NCBI RefSeq assembly: GCF_030272615.1
Contig: NC_081408.1
Location: forward strand, 60,720,114-60,784,113
From: Cryptomeria japonica
Taxonomy: Eukaryota; Streptophyta; Pinopsida; Cupressales; Cupressaceae
Direction of reading: 5' to 3'
Length of the DNA stretch: 64,000 nucleotides
A program made the translations under genes and the position numbers. Position 1 is the stretch's first letter, and the number at the start of each line of letters is the position of its first letter. This document shows, in pieces, positions 10,812 to 21,451 of this stretch. Below the pieces are notes generated by a model, which was not told where the DNA came from, did no database searches, and worked only from the letters and a program-made list of their open reading frames with translations.

Positions 10812-12302
10812 ATGAGACTAAAAAACATTGTTCAGGACATGATTGATAGAGGTGATTTAATGGTGGATGGTCTCAAGATAAATGGTGACCATGGAGCCTT
10901 TAAGAATCCTCTTCCAAACTACAACAAGGATGGAGCTTCAACCTTGAACGATACACGTGGAGCTCATATCAATCACATCTACAATAACACCATCAATCAT
11001 ATATCAGTTGAGGACAATCAAGTCAATGTCATCACAATCCGAGATCAACGTGATCATGAATCTATCAACGTAACAACCAGAGCTCAAAAATATGTCTTAA
11101 AGGGACATACAATGACAACAAGCACCATATCCAAAATTCAATATGATCTAGTCAGCCAACTGTGCAAAACTCCTACTCAAATATCTATACTAGAGTTGTT
11201 GAAACTTTCGCCAAAACACAAAGACATATTGGAACAAGCACTATTAGAAACAAATGTACCTCAAGATCTGGATGCTAACAAATTCCAAGCCATGGTCACT
11301 CATATGACAGGGCCTCATAATCTCACTTTTTCTGAGCACGATAATATCTCGTTGAGTCATACACATAATACTCCTCTCCATATTGAAGTCATAGTCTATA
11401 AACACCAAGTAAAATGCATATTAATAGATGGAGGAGTTGGACTTAATATATGCACCTTAAAACTTATCTATGCATTAGGCTTCTCAGAGGAGTCTATTGA
11501 TCCATGCAAAAAGATTACTATAAAGGCATATGATGATGAAGAAAGATCCTCTAAAGGAACAGTGGTGTTGCCGATTCAAGTCGGACCGATACAAAGAGAT
11601 ACTATGTGCCAGGTCTTAGACATAGACCTCACATACAATATCTTATTAGGTCGACCCTGGATACATGAAATGCAAGCAGTGCCTTCTACGTATCACCAGT
11701 GTGTCAAATTCCCCTATAATGGGCAGGAGGTTTCTATATCTATTGATCACAATCCATTTCAATATTGTAATGCAATGGGGGTAGCCCAGGACAGTTTGGT
11801 TCCACATAATAGAGAGAAACAGAATTCCTCAGCACCAGATCTTCAACAAGAGAAGTCTAAATCATTACCTAGAGATTTCAAACAAAAAATGAAAATCAAA
11901 GAACAAGGCATGGGGGAATACTCTTTGGAACCCATGTGTTTGACTAACTTACCCACATCACCTAGATCTCATGGATTACCTACAGTATCAACACATCAAA
12001 CAACTCAGCCCATCACCAAGTTCGATGGCACATTCATTCAACTCGGCACTTTAACACATGAATCTGAGGAAAAGGATATCCTCATTTGGTTATACAAAGA
12101 TGAGGAAGAAGACAAAGTAGCTACTGTGGAAGTAGCTATACCCACACACCTATATGGAAAAGGCTACTTAATCATGCAGCAAATGGGATACAATGGCAAA
12201 GGACCTATTGGTAAGTGTTAGGAAGGTGTCATAGAACCATTGGATCCTCCTTTACAATTTAGTAAAGACAAAAAGGGATTGGGCTTTGAACTCACTCTAC
12301 TA
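10812..12302 (+). pseudogene. pol: Aspartic protease region with G-patch-like tail (pol part 1)
   Basis: The frame opens near 10812, continuing the Gag tail after a frameshift, and stays open to TAG 12219, then resumes in the same frame. A retropepsin-like domain lies at about 11380-11680: Leu-Ile-Asp-Gly-Gly around Asp codon 11427, and the C-terminal Leu-Leu-Gly-Arg-Pro-Trp-Ile-His block at 11643-11666. The catalytic triplet is Asp-Gly-Gly rather than Asp-Ser/Thr-Gly. At about 12140-12290 a glycine-rich segment with Gly-Tyr-Asn-Gly-Lys-Gly and Gly-Leu-Gly-Phe resembles a G-patch; the stop at 12219 falls inside it. The protease would cut the Gag-Pol polyprotein. The first part of the frame (10812-11370) is an unassigned linker. 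Confidence 0.82.
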
Positions 12303-14380
12303 CCAAAGAAGGTACCACACAAATATCAAAAACCTCAGTGGAAAGAAAAGAAGAAGTACAAAGAAGAATCTTGGCAAGAAGCACTATTTAAGTTAGCGGA
12401 GACAATCCGTAAGGAACGTGAGCATCAAGAAAGGAAGAAACATCAAGGGGAGTCCATCATTCACAAGAAGACAACATCTACAGAAGTCAATCATATTCAA
12501 GAGCAAACATCCAACAAAGCAGTATTATCTCCTGATAACATCATTCCTCCCCAAGGAGGGACAGTATATGAACAAATACAAAAGGTCAAAGCAGGATCTG
12601 ACATAGAATCAAAGAAAACTATCAAACTTGTCTCAATCATCAAAAACCTATTCTCACCATATAACATACCAGTTCACAACACTAATAGAATCTGGGATGA
12701 TACCTCTGAGACGGATTCCAATGAATATGAATGGGGTAGCTTCTTGAATGCTACCGAAGATACTGCTGAAAATACTAGTTCTATATCCCTTTCTCAAGAA
12801 GAACATAGCATAGAAATTAGACTACTTGAATCCGGACCACAAAATATCTATGATGTTAAGGAAAGCGAGCAACAACATTATGGACAAGTCTATATGGAAG
12901 ATGATACCATCAAAGACCTCAAAGGAATCCTTGACTTCTTTAACACCCAAACCAATCACAATGAAACCTCTATCCTAACACTTACAGTAGCAGAACTTGA
13001 TCCACCAAATGATTCCTTACCACTTGTCTTTCCGGACCTCATAGACTGGGACGAACCCGAAATTCATGATATACCAATTTTCCTGAATGATGAATCCATT
13101 ATCCATTACTTATGTACCGTCAACTTGGAAACAGACTCTACCAGTGAACAAAATAGTGATGTTTTCAATCAGGAGGGTGCCAAGTCTCTTAGTCGCAAAA
13201 ATAAACCAAATAAAGGATCTGATGCTGAAAACCAATCAATGGCAACTCTAGATCACAAAAAAGTAAAGATAAAGGATGCATCTGAGGGTGAAAACCTTTT
13301 TAAGGCACCTAAAGATGGGAGACTTGACACTCTTCCTGAACATTATCATGAGCGATCACCCATATTGATTGAGCCCACTCAATCAATCAACATTGGTACT
13401 ATAGAAGCAGCCAAAAACATACACCTGGTAGATTCTCTAACAGAAGAAGAAAAACCAGAGTTTATCAAATTCTTCAAAGAAAAGAAGATCAACTTTGCTT
13501 GGGCATATGCTAATATGCCCGCGATTGATCCACAATTAATCATGCATCACTTGTCTATGTCTCCAGGAGCTAAGCTAGTTAAGCAAAAACTGCAAAAGAT
13601 GAATCCACATGTGGCACTCATGGTCAAAGCTGAACTAAAGAAACTATTGGACGTCGGATTTATTCCACCTATTGACTATGCAGAATGGATTTCAAACATT
13701 GTGCCAGTTTCAAAACCAGATGGCAGTATCAGAATATGCACAAATTTTAGAGATGTCAACAACGCCTGTCCAAAGGATGACTTTCCTTTACCAAGTATTG
13801 ACATAATTGTAGACCTCATAGCAGGCCATGCAATGTTATCACTAATGGACGGTTTTTCAGGATATAACCAAATCAAGATTGCTCCAAAGGATCAAGATAA
13901 AACAACATTCACCTGTCCTTGGGGAACATACCGTTGGAATGTCATGCCTTTTGGCTTAAAGAATGCTAGGGCAACTTATCAACGAGCAATGACAACAATT
14001 TTTCATGATATGATGCATACTTTCATGGAAGACTATGTGGATGATTTACTAGCTAAATCCTTCACCAGAGCAGAACATTTAAGCATCTTAGAAAAGATTT
14101 TTGAACAATTGGAAAAATTTCAAGTCAGGCTCAACCCTAAGAAGTGTGTCTTTGGGGTTACATCAGGCAAATTGTTAGGCTACATAGTCTTAGAAAAGGG
14201 AATTGAAGTGGATCCAGCAAAGGTACAAACCATCATGGAAATGCCACCACTAAAGAATATCAGCCAACTCAGATCTCTACAAGGACGACTCCAATCAATC
14301 AGGTGATTCATCGCTCAACTAGCTGATAAAAGTCTACCATTCAATCATCTGCTACATAAAAATGTACCATTAATGGGAAG
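12240..14380 (+). pseudogene. pol: Reverse transcriptase region (pol part 2)
   Basis: This is in the same frame as the protease. A linker of about 360 residues, acidic and Ser/Thr-rich, comes first. The reverse transcriptase fingers and palm run from about 13400 to 14300: an Asn-Phe-Arg-Asp-Val-Asn block at about 13743, Met-Asp-Gly-Phe-Ser-Gly-Tyr-Asn-Gln at about 13846, Met-Pro-Phe-Gly-Leu-Lys-Asn at about 13946, and the catalytic Tyr-Val-Asp-Asp at 14034-14045. The catalytic residues are intact. TGA 14304 probably arose from CGA, since the expected Arg-Phe-Ile-Ala-Gln follows. A frameshift near 14370 leads to the RNase H frame. The motifs are those of the Tat/Athila side of plant Ty3/gypsy. 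Confidence 0.92.
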
Positions 14381-14848
14381 CCAAGTGTGCAGAATCCTTC
14401 TATCAAATCAAACAATATATGATGAACCCACCAGTTTTGGTACCACCAATAGTAGGAAAGCCACTTATTCTCTATATTTTGACAACAGATAAATCTCTGG
14501 GGGCACTGTTAGCACAAGAAGATCAACAAGGCAAGGAACGAGCAGTACACTACATCAGCAGGACATTGAACGGCTATGAGCTTAATTACACATTTATTGA
14601 GAAAGCATGTTTAGCTGTGGTCTTCGCCTCTCAAAAATTCTGCCACTACATGCTAGCTCACACAATTAAGCTAGTCACAAAAATTGATCCTCTCAAATAT
14701 TTACTCAGCAAAGTAGCTCTTACAGGTCGATTGCTAAATGGGTCATGATTCTCAGTGAATTTGATATCCACTACACAGAGCGAAGAGCTATCAAGGGACA
14801 AGTAATAGCAGATCAACTAGCAGAAGCACCACACATGATAAACAACCA
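14381..14848 (+). pseudogene. pol: Gypsy-type RNase H domain (pol part 3)
   Basis: After a frameshift the frame gives the Ty3-type RNase H: Leu-Ile-Leu-Tyr followed by a Thr-Thr-Asp-Lys-Ser-Leu-Gly-Ala-Leu-Leu block (14461-14515), Tyr-Ile-Ser-Arg-Thr-Leu, Glu-Lys-Ala-Cys-Leu-Ala and a terminal Asp-Pro-Leu-Lys-Tyr-Leu-Leu-Ser-Lys. Near 14735 a second frameshift occurs; the other frame continues with Lys-Trp-Val-Met-Ile-Leu-Ser-Glu-Phe-Asp and a Gly-Gln-Val-Ile-Ala-Asp-Gln-Leu-Ala tail to about 14838. The enzyme would remove the RNA strand during reverse transcription. Confidence 0.88.
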
Positions 14849-15478
14849 ATGGAGATCGAATTTCTAGACAGGGACGTTCTTTCTATCTCTACAAAACAAT
14901 GGACCCTATACTTTGATGGATCATTTACCCAACACGGCTCAGGTGCCAGCATTTTATTCATCACTCCAGAAGGACACACCATACCAAGATCCTACAGACT
15001 TATGTTTTCATGCACAAATAACGTTGTTGAGTATGAAGCACTAGTCATAGGAATCAAGATAGCTATAGAATGGAAAATCACAGAACTAAAGGTCTACAGA
15101 GATTCACAACTGGTTATCAATCAAATCAATGATGACTATCAGGCAAAAGATGACAAGTTGCTACCCTACAAAAGAATGGTGGATGACTTCAAACAGTACT
15201 TTGTACACATCAGCTTCACATAAATACCAAGGTTGGACAACAAAGCAGCCGATGCAATGGCTACTATCGCTTCACTACTGCAAATTCCAGAGCAACAATC
15301 TCATTATGAATTCCTGGTAGAGCAATTGTTTTCCCCAGCCTATGACAATTCCGCATCCCAGGACATCTATGCCTTAACTAGTTCAAACTCCCCCTTATAT
15401 GGAATAATATATGAGTATCTTAAGACCAATATCCTACCCATTGACTTGTCTCGAAACCAAAAACATAACTTTATCTGA
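14849..15478 (+). pseudogene. pol: Second, archaeal-type RNase H domain (pol part 4)
   Basis: A second RNase H fold follows at once: Tyr-Phe-Asp-Gly-Ser with Asp codon 14915, Asn-Asn-Val-Val-Glu-Tyr-Glu-Ala near 15022-15045, Tyr-Arg-Asp-Ser-Gln-Leu-Val with Asp codon 15101, and after an in-frame TAA at 15221 the C-terminal Asn-Lys-Ala-Ala-Asp-Ala block. All four acidic positions of an RNase H1 active site can be seen. A duplicated RNase H of this class between the Ty3-type RNase H and integrase is a diagnostic trait of the Tat lineage. The TAA probably replaced a CAA codon. The frame ends at TGA 15476. Confidence 0.88.
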
Positions 15479-16617
15479 CAAGCTACCCATTATACCCTTA
15501 CTGTTGATACTTTGTACCATCGAGATCTAGATGGTACTCTTCTTCGTTGCCTTGATCATAATGAATCTGACTCCGCTTTACACGAGCTTCACTTTACTAC
15601 TCTTGCTGAAAAGCTTCTAAGAATGGGATATTACTCGATGACAATGGCAAAAGATTCTTATCACTTTGCAAAGAAGTATCCTAAATGCCAAATCCATGGC
15701 AATCTTATACATGCTCCAGCATAGGAACTACAACCATTCATAACATCTTGGCCCTTTTGTTAGTGGGGACTAGACTTAGTCTGCAAAATTCATTGTCAAA
15801 TGGGCACAAGTTCATTATCACTGCAACAAAGTACTTTACCAAGTGGATTGAAGCAGTCCCCATGACCACAGTGACTGGGAAATAAATGGCCTCTTTTATC
15901 CTTAATTATCTAATCTGCAGATATGGCATTCCAAGTTCCATCATCACAGACAATGGGCGACCTTTCAAAAATCAGGATATGAGAGAACTATGTGAATGAT
16001 TCAAAATCCAACATCGTTTCTCTACACTATACTACCCATAGGGAAATGGTCAGGCAGAAGCATCCAACAAAATGATATCGAAAATTTTAAAGAAGACAAT
16101 CAATAATGCAGGCAAAGATTGGCATGTATAGATCAATCCAACACTTTGGGCATATAGAACTAGCATCCACACACTAATAGGAGCTATGCCATATTCATTG
16201 GTGTATGGATCAAAAGCAATTTTACCCCTGGAGGTAGAAATTCCATCTCTCGGAGTCTCTTTGAAAGGCTTAATCCTAGATGAAGAATATCGAGTTAACT
16301 GACTGCAAGAACTTGAACTTCTAGATGAAAGATGCTAACGTGCCTACACTCATCTCAAAGCATATCAGGAACGCATGTGCAGAAGCTACAACCACAAGGT
16401 CATCCCTAGAAACTTCAAAATAGGTGATCTAGTACTCAAAGAAAATCCTAGAAATCAACAAGATTAGGAAAAGAAAGGGAAGTTTGAACCTAACTAGTTG
16501 GGTCCATATGTCATCATCTCAGCCTATGGATCAGGCACCTATCAACTAACTACCTCAGAAGGAGATGTGCTCGACGAACCCACCAACAGCATCCATTTGA
16601 AGAAATACTACACTTGA
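15479..16617 (+). pseudogene. pol: Integrase domain and pol C-terminus (pol part 5)
   Basis: The zinc-binding N-terminal part (15500-15700) is damaged: a block of about ten residues around the second His is missing and one Cys reads Tyr in Lys-Lys-Tyr-Pro-Lys-Cys. The catalytic core keeps all three acidic residues: Asp in Trp-Gly-Leu-Asp-Leu at 15773, Asp in Thr-Asp-Asn-Gly at 15949, and Glu in Gly-Gln-Ala-Glu-Ala at 16057, giving the D-35-E spacing. A frame change near 15780 and stops at about 15722, 15884, 15999 and 16040 break it. The C-terminal part (16380-16617) has Gly-Asp-Leu-Val-Leu and a Leu-Gly-Pro-Tyr-Val block and ends at TGA 16615 without a chromodomain, as expected for Tat. Confidence 0.87.
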
Positions 16618-17592
16618 GCAGTCTAAATGCATGGAAAAAGTAAAAATACAAAAAACTTGAAAAATTAGAAAAAGAAAAGAAAAAGATGCAATAAAAACAA
16701 ATGGTGAAAACCTAGAAAATAGGTGCTATTGTGAGAGGACAGCTCCTCCATCTATTCATATCAAACTTTTGTATCCATGCATCCAAGTCCTATCGGCCAT
16801 TAACCAACACCTTTATCAAACTAAGCATTATCCAGGACATACTTAGTGTAGTCATTGTCCTTGTTTATCACAAATCATTTCATCATATCCCACCATGGCT
16901 TGGTAATCACTATACATATCCATGTTGGGTAATACCTTTAGCTAGGGGCAACATCGATCTACATCCTGTCTTGTCAAGATATCACGTATTGCAGCAAACT
17001 AGGCAAATAATATCAAAAACAAAAATTCAACAAAACATGAGGAGAATCAAACACGGATACATTTAATGGATTCACAACACATGATGGATGATTTTCTGAA
17101 GTAACAAATGTTTGCATCTTGCATGAAGCTTTGACTATTTTTGCATTTGAACTCTTTTTTAACTATTGGATCCTCTACATTTTCTCAATGATGCATCGAG
17201 CTAGAGAAAGTAATGAGGACTCCAATATCTTTTTAGTCTTTTGTCTAGGAGGTGATCACTTGTACTGTACAAAGACTTGTCTCGAGACATGATTCAAAGC
17301 ACATCACTGCAGACATGATTCCACTTTGCACATACAAATGGTTTAATCTTGTCTGTTTATCCGCAAACAACATTCAGGTCATCCTGGTTCACTTATACCT
17401 TGACGCTTATGCTATCTTGCAATATCACAAATCATGTAAATTTTTCTCAAGTCATTATGGTTCAATTATACCATTATGCTTGTATAAATTTTCAGCATAT
17501 CCCAACAAACCAATGCTCAATGATGACATCTCCAAAAGAAAGCAAAACATGTGACTATGTCGAGATGACCAATGCAGAATGAGGATGTTGAA
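16618..17592 (+). other. 3' region of Tat element after pol, no gene seen
   Basis: About 1 kb of AT-rich sequence without protein motifs. Two short plus-strand frames (16731-17066, 17252-17554) have no recognisable features. This is the start of the long 3' untranslated region. Confidence 0.5.
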
Positions 17593-17740
17593 TTAGTTGC
17601 ATATCATGTTACAGTTAGTTGCATATCATGTTACAATTAGTTGCATATCATTTTACAGTTAGTTGCATATCATGTTATAGTTAGTTGCATATCATTTTAC
17701 AATTAGTTGCATATCATGTTACAATTAATTGCATATCATG
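17593..17740 (+). repeat. 22 bp tandem repeat, about 7 copies
   Basis: The unit, starting TTAGTTGCATATCATGTTAC, begins at 17593, 17615, 17637, 17659, 17681, 17703 and 17725, exactly 22 bases apart. Copies differ mainly at two positions (GTTACA/TTTACA and a CA/CAA junction). It is followed to about 17830 by looser repeats of CTCATTTTCAAGATACATCTC. Variable tandem repeats in the 3' untranslated region are a known trait of Tat/Ogre elements and a proposed source of satellite DNA. Confidence 0.9.
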
Positions 17741-17920
17741 CATCTCATTTTCAAGATACATCTCACATCATATCATATCCTACGTCTCATTTTCAAGATA
17801 CATCTCATACATCCTACATTATCACATCATATTCATCACATATAAAATCGCATAAGCAGTTCATCATCATATAAAAAGCATCATCCATAACACATCACAT
17901 GAGGATCAAAGAAAATGGTG

Positions 17921-17922
<2 letters not shown>

Positions 17923-17960
<38 letters not shown>
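17923..17960. repeat. (AT)n microsatellite
   Basis: About 19 uninterrupted AT dinucleotides lie between the 22 bp repeats and the 3' end of the antisense PMD ORF. Confidence 0.95.
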
Positions 17961-17962
<2 letters not shown>

Positions 17963-18041
17963 AAATGATCAAATGTACAAAATATATCATGTTTGTGCCC
18001 AACACAAAAAAATGATCAAAATATAATAGAGACAACATCTC

Positions 18042-19960
18042 TCAGGTGTGACTATCTCTAGATGGTGATGGTTTCGCAGCAGATGTCCCAGCACCTAGAT
18101 CTCCAGGTGGATCCTGCCGAATAGGCCCTGTCACGCCCCTGCTCTCTGTCCTTGACCCCGTCTCTCGAGATCGACTCAATCTTGAGGCTGTATAACTCGA
18201 AACTCGGTGCTCCCTAGGCACCGCGTCCTCATAGTGCTTCCTATAGTACTCCACCTCCTTGTCTCTCAAAGCCAGCTCTCTCAAAGTGTCTCTCATTGGG
18301 CCACCTGTTGTCGCTCTCTGCAAATTCCCTGCAAGCTCCTCAACTCGGCCTAACCCCTCCAAAACTGTATCCCGCTCTATAGTTAGTTGTGTGATTTGTC
18401 ATTGCTGTGCCAATATTTGTGCCTGCAAGTGCTATACTGATAGCTATAGGGCCCTAATCTGCACATCCTCCCAAAGAGTCAGGATCTGAATCTGAAGGGG
18501 CACCTAGGAAGAGGTACTCCCCATCCTTCCCCCTGACCTCGGTACTGGTGGGGGTAGCACATCAGTCCTCCTCCTCTGAGTCAGCCATCTCAACTCATCA
18601 GTCCCTCCCACCACTGCTATCACCTCTCCTACTCTCTCCTCACCCCCCTCCATAATCACCAATCCTCCTCTCCCTCTATCCATCATAGCTCGTCGTACCA
18701 CTCTCTTCACTTGAATCCCTCTATCCCCTCCACCTCTACCTCTGTCTCCTATCCTCTCCCTTGTCGACCTCGACCCTCTCCTCCATCATCTCCCCCATCA
18801 TCAAATCCTCTGTCACCACCTCCCTCCTCCTCATCATCATCAAAAGCGGGACGTATCTCCACTGGATCTGATATCCTGGCCACTGCACGAGCTGCAAACA
18901 ATCTGGAAAACTCCTTCATCATGCCCGCATCTAATATCTTAGGGACGTAGTCCCATATCTAGCCAGCTAGTTGAACGAACTCCTTTACCACTACCGCACT
19001 ATCAAGAGTGGGTCCCCAATCTGATATATCCTGCCTCCGTCGAGCATATAAGCAGGTCCCTTGTGGTATCCCTTGCTGTCATCCATACTATTGCAAAACT
19101 CGAGTGACTAGAAATCTCTCTATAACAAAGGGCGCCCACCCTATTAGATATCGGGTCATGAAGACATAAGGCATCTCCATCCCATCCTCTACCCATACCC
19201 CACAACCTATATAGGGTCGCCAAATGATCGTATCAATATCATCTAGAACCCTCCTTCAGTGCTCTAGCTTGCTTAGCTTACTCTAGACAACTATCCCTCG
19301 ATATTCATACGCATACGTGCACCCGATAGGCCTATATCTGTCCACCAGTGGCCTGGCTATGGGAATATGCTCCCAATACCATACCTATAATAGTGTCACT
19401 CCCGTTGATAAACTACCATACCCCAAATATACCACCTCATGCAAATCCTTGTATAAGTGGGCCAGCATAGCCGACCCCCATGCAAATCGGCGGCCATGTG
19501 TCACCATCTCCTCCAGAACCAATCCCCATCCTATGGACAGTCCCTTCAACCTCCGATCGGGACATAAGAACCCACCTATGAAACCTGCTAGTACTGATGG
19601 AAGAGGAGCATAATCCAAATCCAAAAACTCCTGCCAAGGGATCTCGTATCCGCACACTGTCATCCTGAAAGATCCGGCGCAGTGCCTCTATCCCACCCTC
19701 CTCCGACTGCTCATAGGGTAGAAATGAACCTACCACAGGAATCCAAATAATCCGTTAGCAATCCTCTGGCGTCACTGTAATCTCATATGTAGCCAAATGA
19801 AGGGTATTCATGTCACTCTTCCACCTCTCAGCTAGCACTATCAATAACCCCTAGTTCACAATAAATCGAGGCATATCTAATAAGGAGGTCAGGCCACACA
19901 TATCAATAATGTCTCCGTTAGCCTGTGTCAATCATGGTATCAATGCCCACGGTCTAGGAA
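18042..19960 (-). pseudogene. Antisense ORF: plant mobile domain (PMD) protein, broken
   Basis: Read on the minus strand from about 19960 down, the sequence follows the PMD family closely: Ala-Glu-Arg-Trp-Lys near 19840, a Leu-His-Leu then Ile-Thr-Val-Thr-Pro-Glu-Asp block near 19780-19800, a Trp-Gln-Glu-Phe-Leu block near 19630, Arg-Arg-Phe-Ala-Trp-Gly-Ser-Ala-Met-Leu-Ala at 19460-19490, Trp-Tyr-Trp-Glu near 19370, Ile-Ile-Trp-Arg-Pro-Tyr near 19220 and a Gln-Gln-Gly-Ile-Pro block near 19065. An acidic/Gly-rich linker (about 18760-18850) and a polar, Arg/Glu-rich tail ending at 18042 follow. Breaks include a frameshift near 19660 and stops replacing Gln or Trp/Arg codons (for example near 19390 and 19085). 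PMD is found in plant MAIN/MAIL proteins and in several mobile elements, and antisense ORFs after pol are known in Tat elements; its role in the element is unknown. The exact start is not clear. Confidence 0.82.
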
Positions 19961-20066
19961 AACACTCACGTGACTGCACCACTCCAAGATGCTCCTATCA
20001 AAAAGAAAAACAAGTCCAATATAAGTTCCTCATCAAAACATAGATATCAAAATCACATTCATATCC

Positions 20067-20335
20067 AAAACTTGAAAACTTTGAACAAATCTAAATCAAG
20101 TTTCACATCATATCAATCCATCAAATCATATCAACTTGTAATACAACTCAAGTTTCATATCATATCAACTTGTAATACAACTCAAGTTTCAAATCACATC
20201 AACTTGTAATACAACTCAAGTTTTCAAATCATATCAGCTTGTAACACAACTCAAGCTCCATAATTCATATCCAACACATTCATATTCAAAACTTGAAAAC
20301 TTTGAACAAATCTAAATCAAGTTTCACATCATATC
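20067..20335. repeat. 34 bp tandem repeat inside a 48 bp direct repeat pair
   Basis: Four copies of a unit starting TCAACTTGTAATACAACTCA begin at 20131, 20165, 20199 and about 20234 (34-35 base steps). They lie between two copies of a block of about 48 bases starting AAAACTTGAAAACTTTGAAC, at 20067-20114 and 20288-20335. On the minus strand this lies between the TAGCGCAT-type array and the PMD ORF, so it would be part of the antisense leader. Confidence 0.85.
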
Positions 20336-20524
20336 TAAATTGGCATCATATCTATAATAACTTGAAACATCACAAATCCAATCAAGTTATGTCGGAACTC
20401 ATAATGGACAACTTATGACAACAGACACATAGACAGACAATTTGCACCTATCCTGGCAGAACTAACCTCCACTTACCAATTTTCTTCATCCAAAGAATCA
20501 CACTTTACCACAAAAATTTTCCCT

Positions 20525-21007
20525 ATGCGCTAAACAAACTTGTCTACGTGCTAAAAATATACTCATGCTCTAACCTGTACTCTTCATGCACTACCCAGCC
20601 TACCCTATGCGCTAGACAAACCCTACGCGCTCCCATTTTCTTCAAATGCGCCATCCAATCTACCCTATGTGCTAAATCTACCCCATGCGCTACCCTATCC
20701 CACTTTTGCATTTCCTATCTAACCCTATGCGCTAGGGTACACCTACGCGCTATCTGGCCCTACCCATGCAACCCCCTCATCCCCCTATGCGCTAGGTCTA
20801 TCCGATGCGCTACCCGTTTTATTCAATGCACTACCCTGTGCACCTAATGCACTAAACTACTACTATGCGCTAATCTAGTTGACCTATGCGCTACCCTATA
20901 TCTTTCGAACGCTACCTAACTTGACAAACCCTACGCGCTACAAAATTTATCGTATGCACTACCGGTGGTCCATACGCATCAGGCCTCTGATACCTCTATA
21001 TGCGCTC
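20525..21007 (-). repeat. Phased TAGCGCAT-like motif array, antisense leader, 60-base higher-order period
   Basis: On the plus strand the motif reads ATGCGCTA (TAGCGCAT on the minus strand). It begins at 20525, 20546, 20565, 20586, 20607, 20625, 20646, 20667, 20685, 20706 (weak), 20727, 20745, 20766, 20787, 20805, 20826, 20847, 20865, 20886, 20907 (weak), 20933, 20954, 20972 and 21000. From 20607 to 20907 the steps are strictly 18, 21, 21, repeating every 60 bases. The same motif lies in the sense leader at 6163-6417 and 7949-8323, in the other orientation. The array lies between a minus-strand TATA box and the PMD ORF. A plus-strand frame is open over much of the array, as expected when all spacings are multiples of three; I do not call it a gene. 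Confidence 0.85.
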
Positions 21008-21111
21008 GAATCGATGAGAAGAGAAGGGAACCAACATTTTGTCTTTATCTCCAAAAGTCTCTCTCTCTAAGGTCAACAAGCACAAATGAGACAAAACAAT
21101 GCACTTTTCCC

Positions 21112-21119
21112 CTTTTATA
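21112..21119 (-). promoter_or_regulatory. Minus-strand TATA box upstream of the antisense PMD ORF
   Basis: The minus strand reads CACCCTATAAAAGGGGAAAA, a canonical plant TATA box (TATAAAAG) in a GC-flanked context. Transcription starting about 30 bases further would cover the phased motif array, the 34 bp repeats and then the PMD ORF. It is about 330 bases before the polypurine tract, so it is outside the LTR. A function is inferred from sequence and position only. Confidence 0.6.
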
Positions 21120-21437
21120 GGGTGAATTGAAATTAGGGTTTGGAGATGGGGCATGTATCTTGTTCGCGGTCTCCGTCTAACCCTAACAAACATTATTATC
21201 AGGAGATGAATCAACTTTTCACATTCCACATTGACAAAATTTTAAAATGGAAACAAAATTATCAAATTAAATCAAATTTTCCAAATTTTGATTCATCTCC
21301 CGAGGGGGCATTATCAAATATCACTTATTAAATCTGGGGCACAACATGAAAATCTTAAAATGACATCACACTTATCATAATCAAATTTTGATGACACATC
21401 ATTTTCTTTGAATTAACATGTGCACACTCATCACTTC

Positions 21438-21451
21438 AAAGAGGGGCAAAA
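21438..21451 (+). other. Polypurine tract of Tat element
   Basis: AAAGAGGGGCAAAA directly before the TG of the 3' LTR. It would prime plus-strand DNA synthesis. Confidence 0.85.

Noticed and set aside
15132-15320. Overlapping frames in the second RNase H and integrase region
   Set aside because: They lie in the wrong frame compared with the domain motifs.
9046-16617. Calling gag-pol a functional CDS
   Set aside because: At least ten stops and several frameshifts are visible; domains are recognisable but the genes are dead.
18504-18950. Plus-strand Ser/Pro-rich frame opposite the PMD ORF
   Set aside because: It is the shadow of the acidic and Gly-rich linker of the antisense protein.
20548-20847. 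Plus-strand frame of 99 residues with a 20-residue repeat
   Set aside because: It is explained by the 60-base period of the motif array; I keep the coding option only as a testable alternative.
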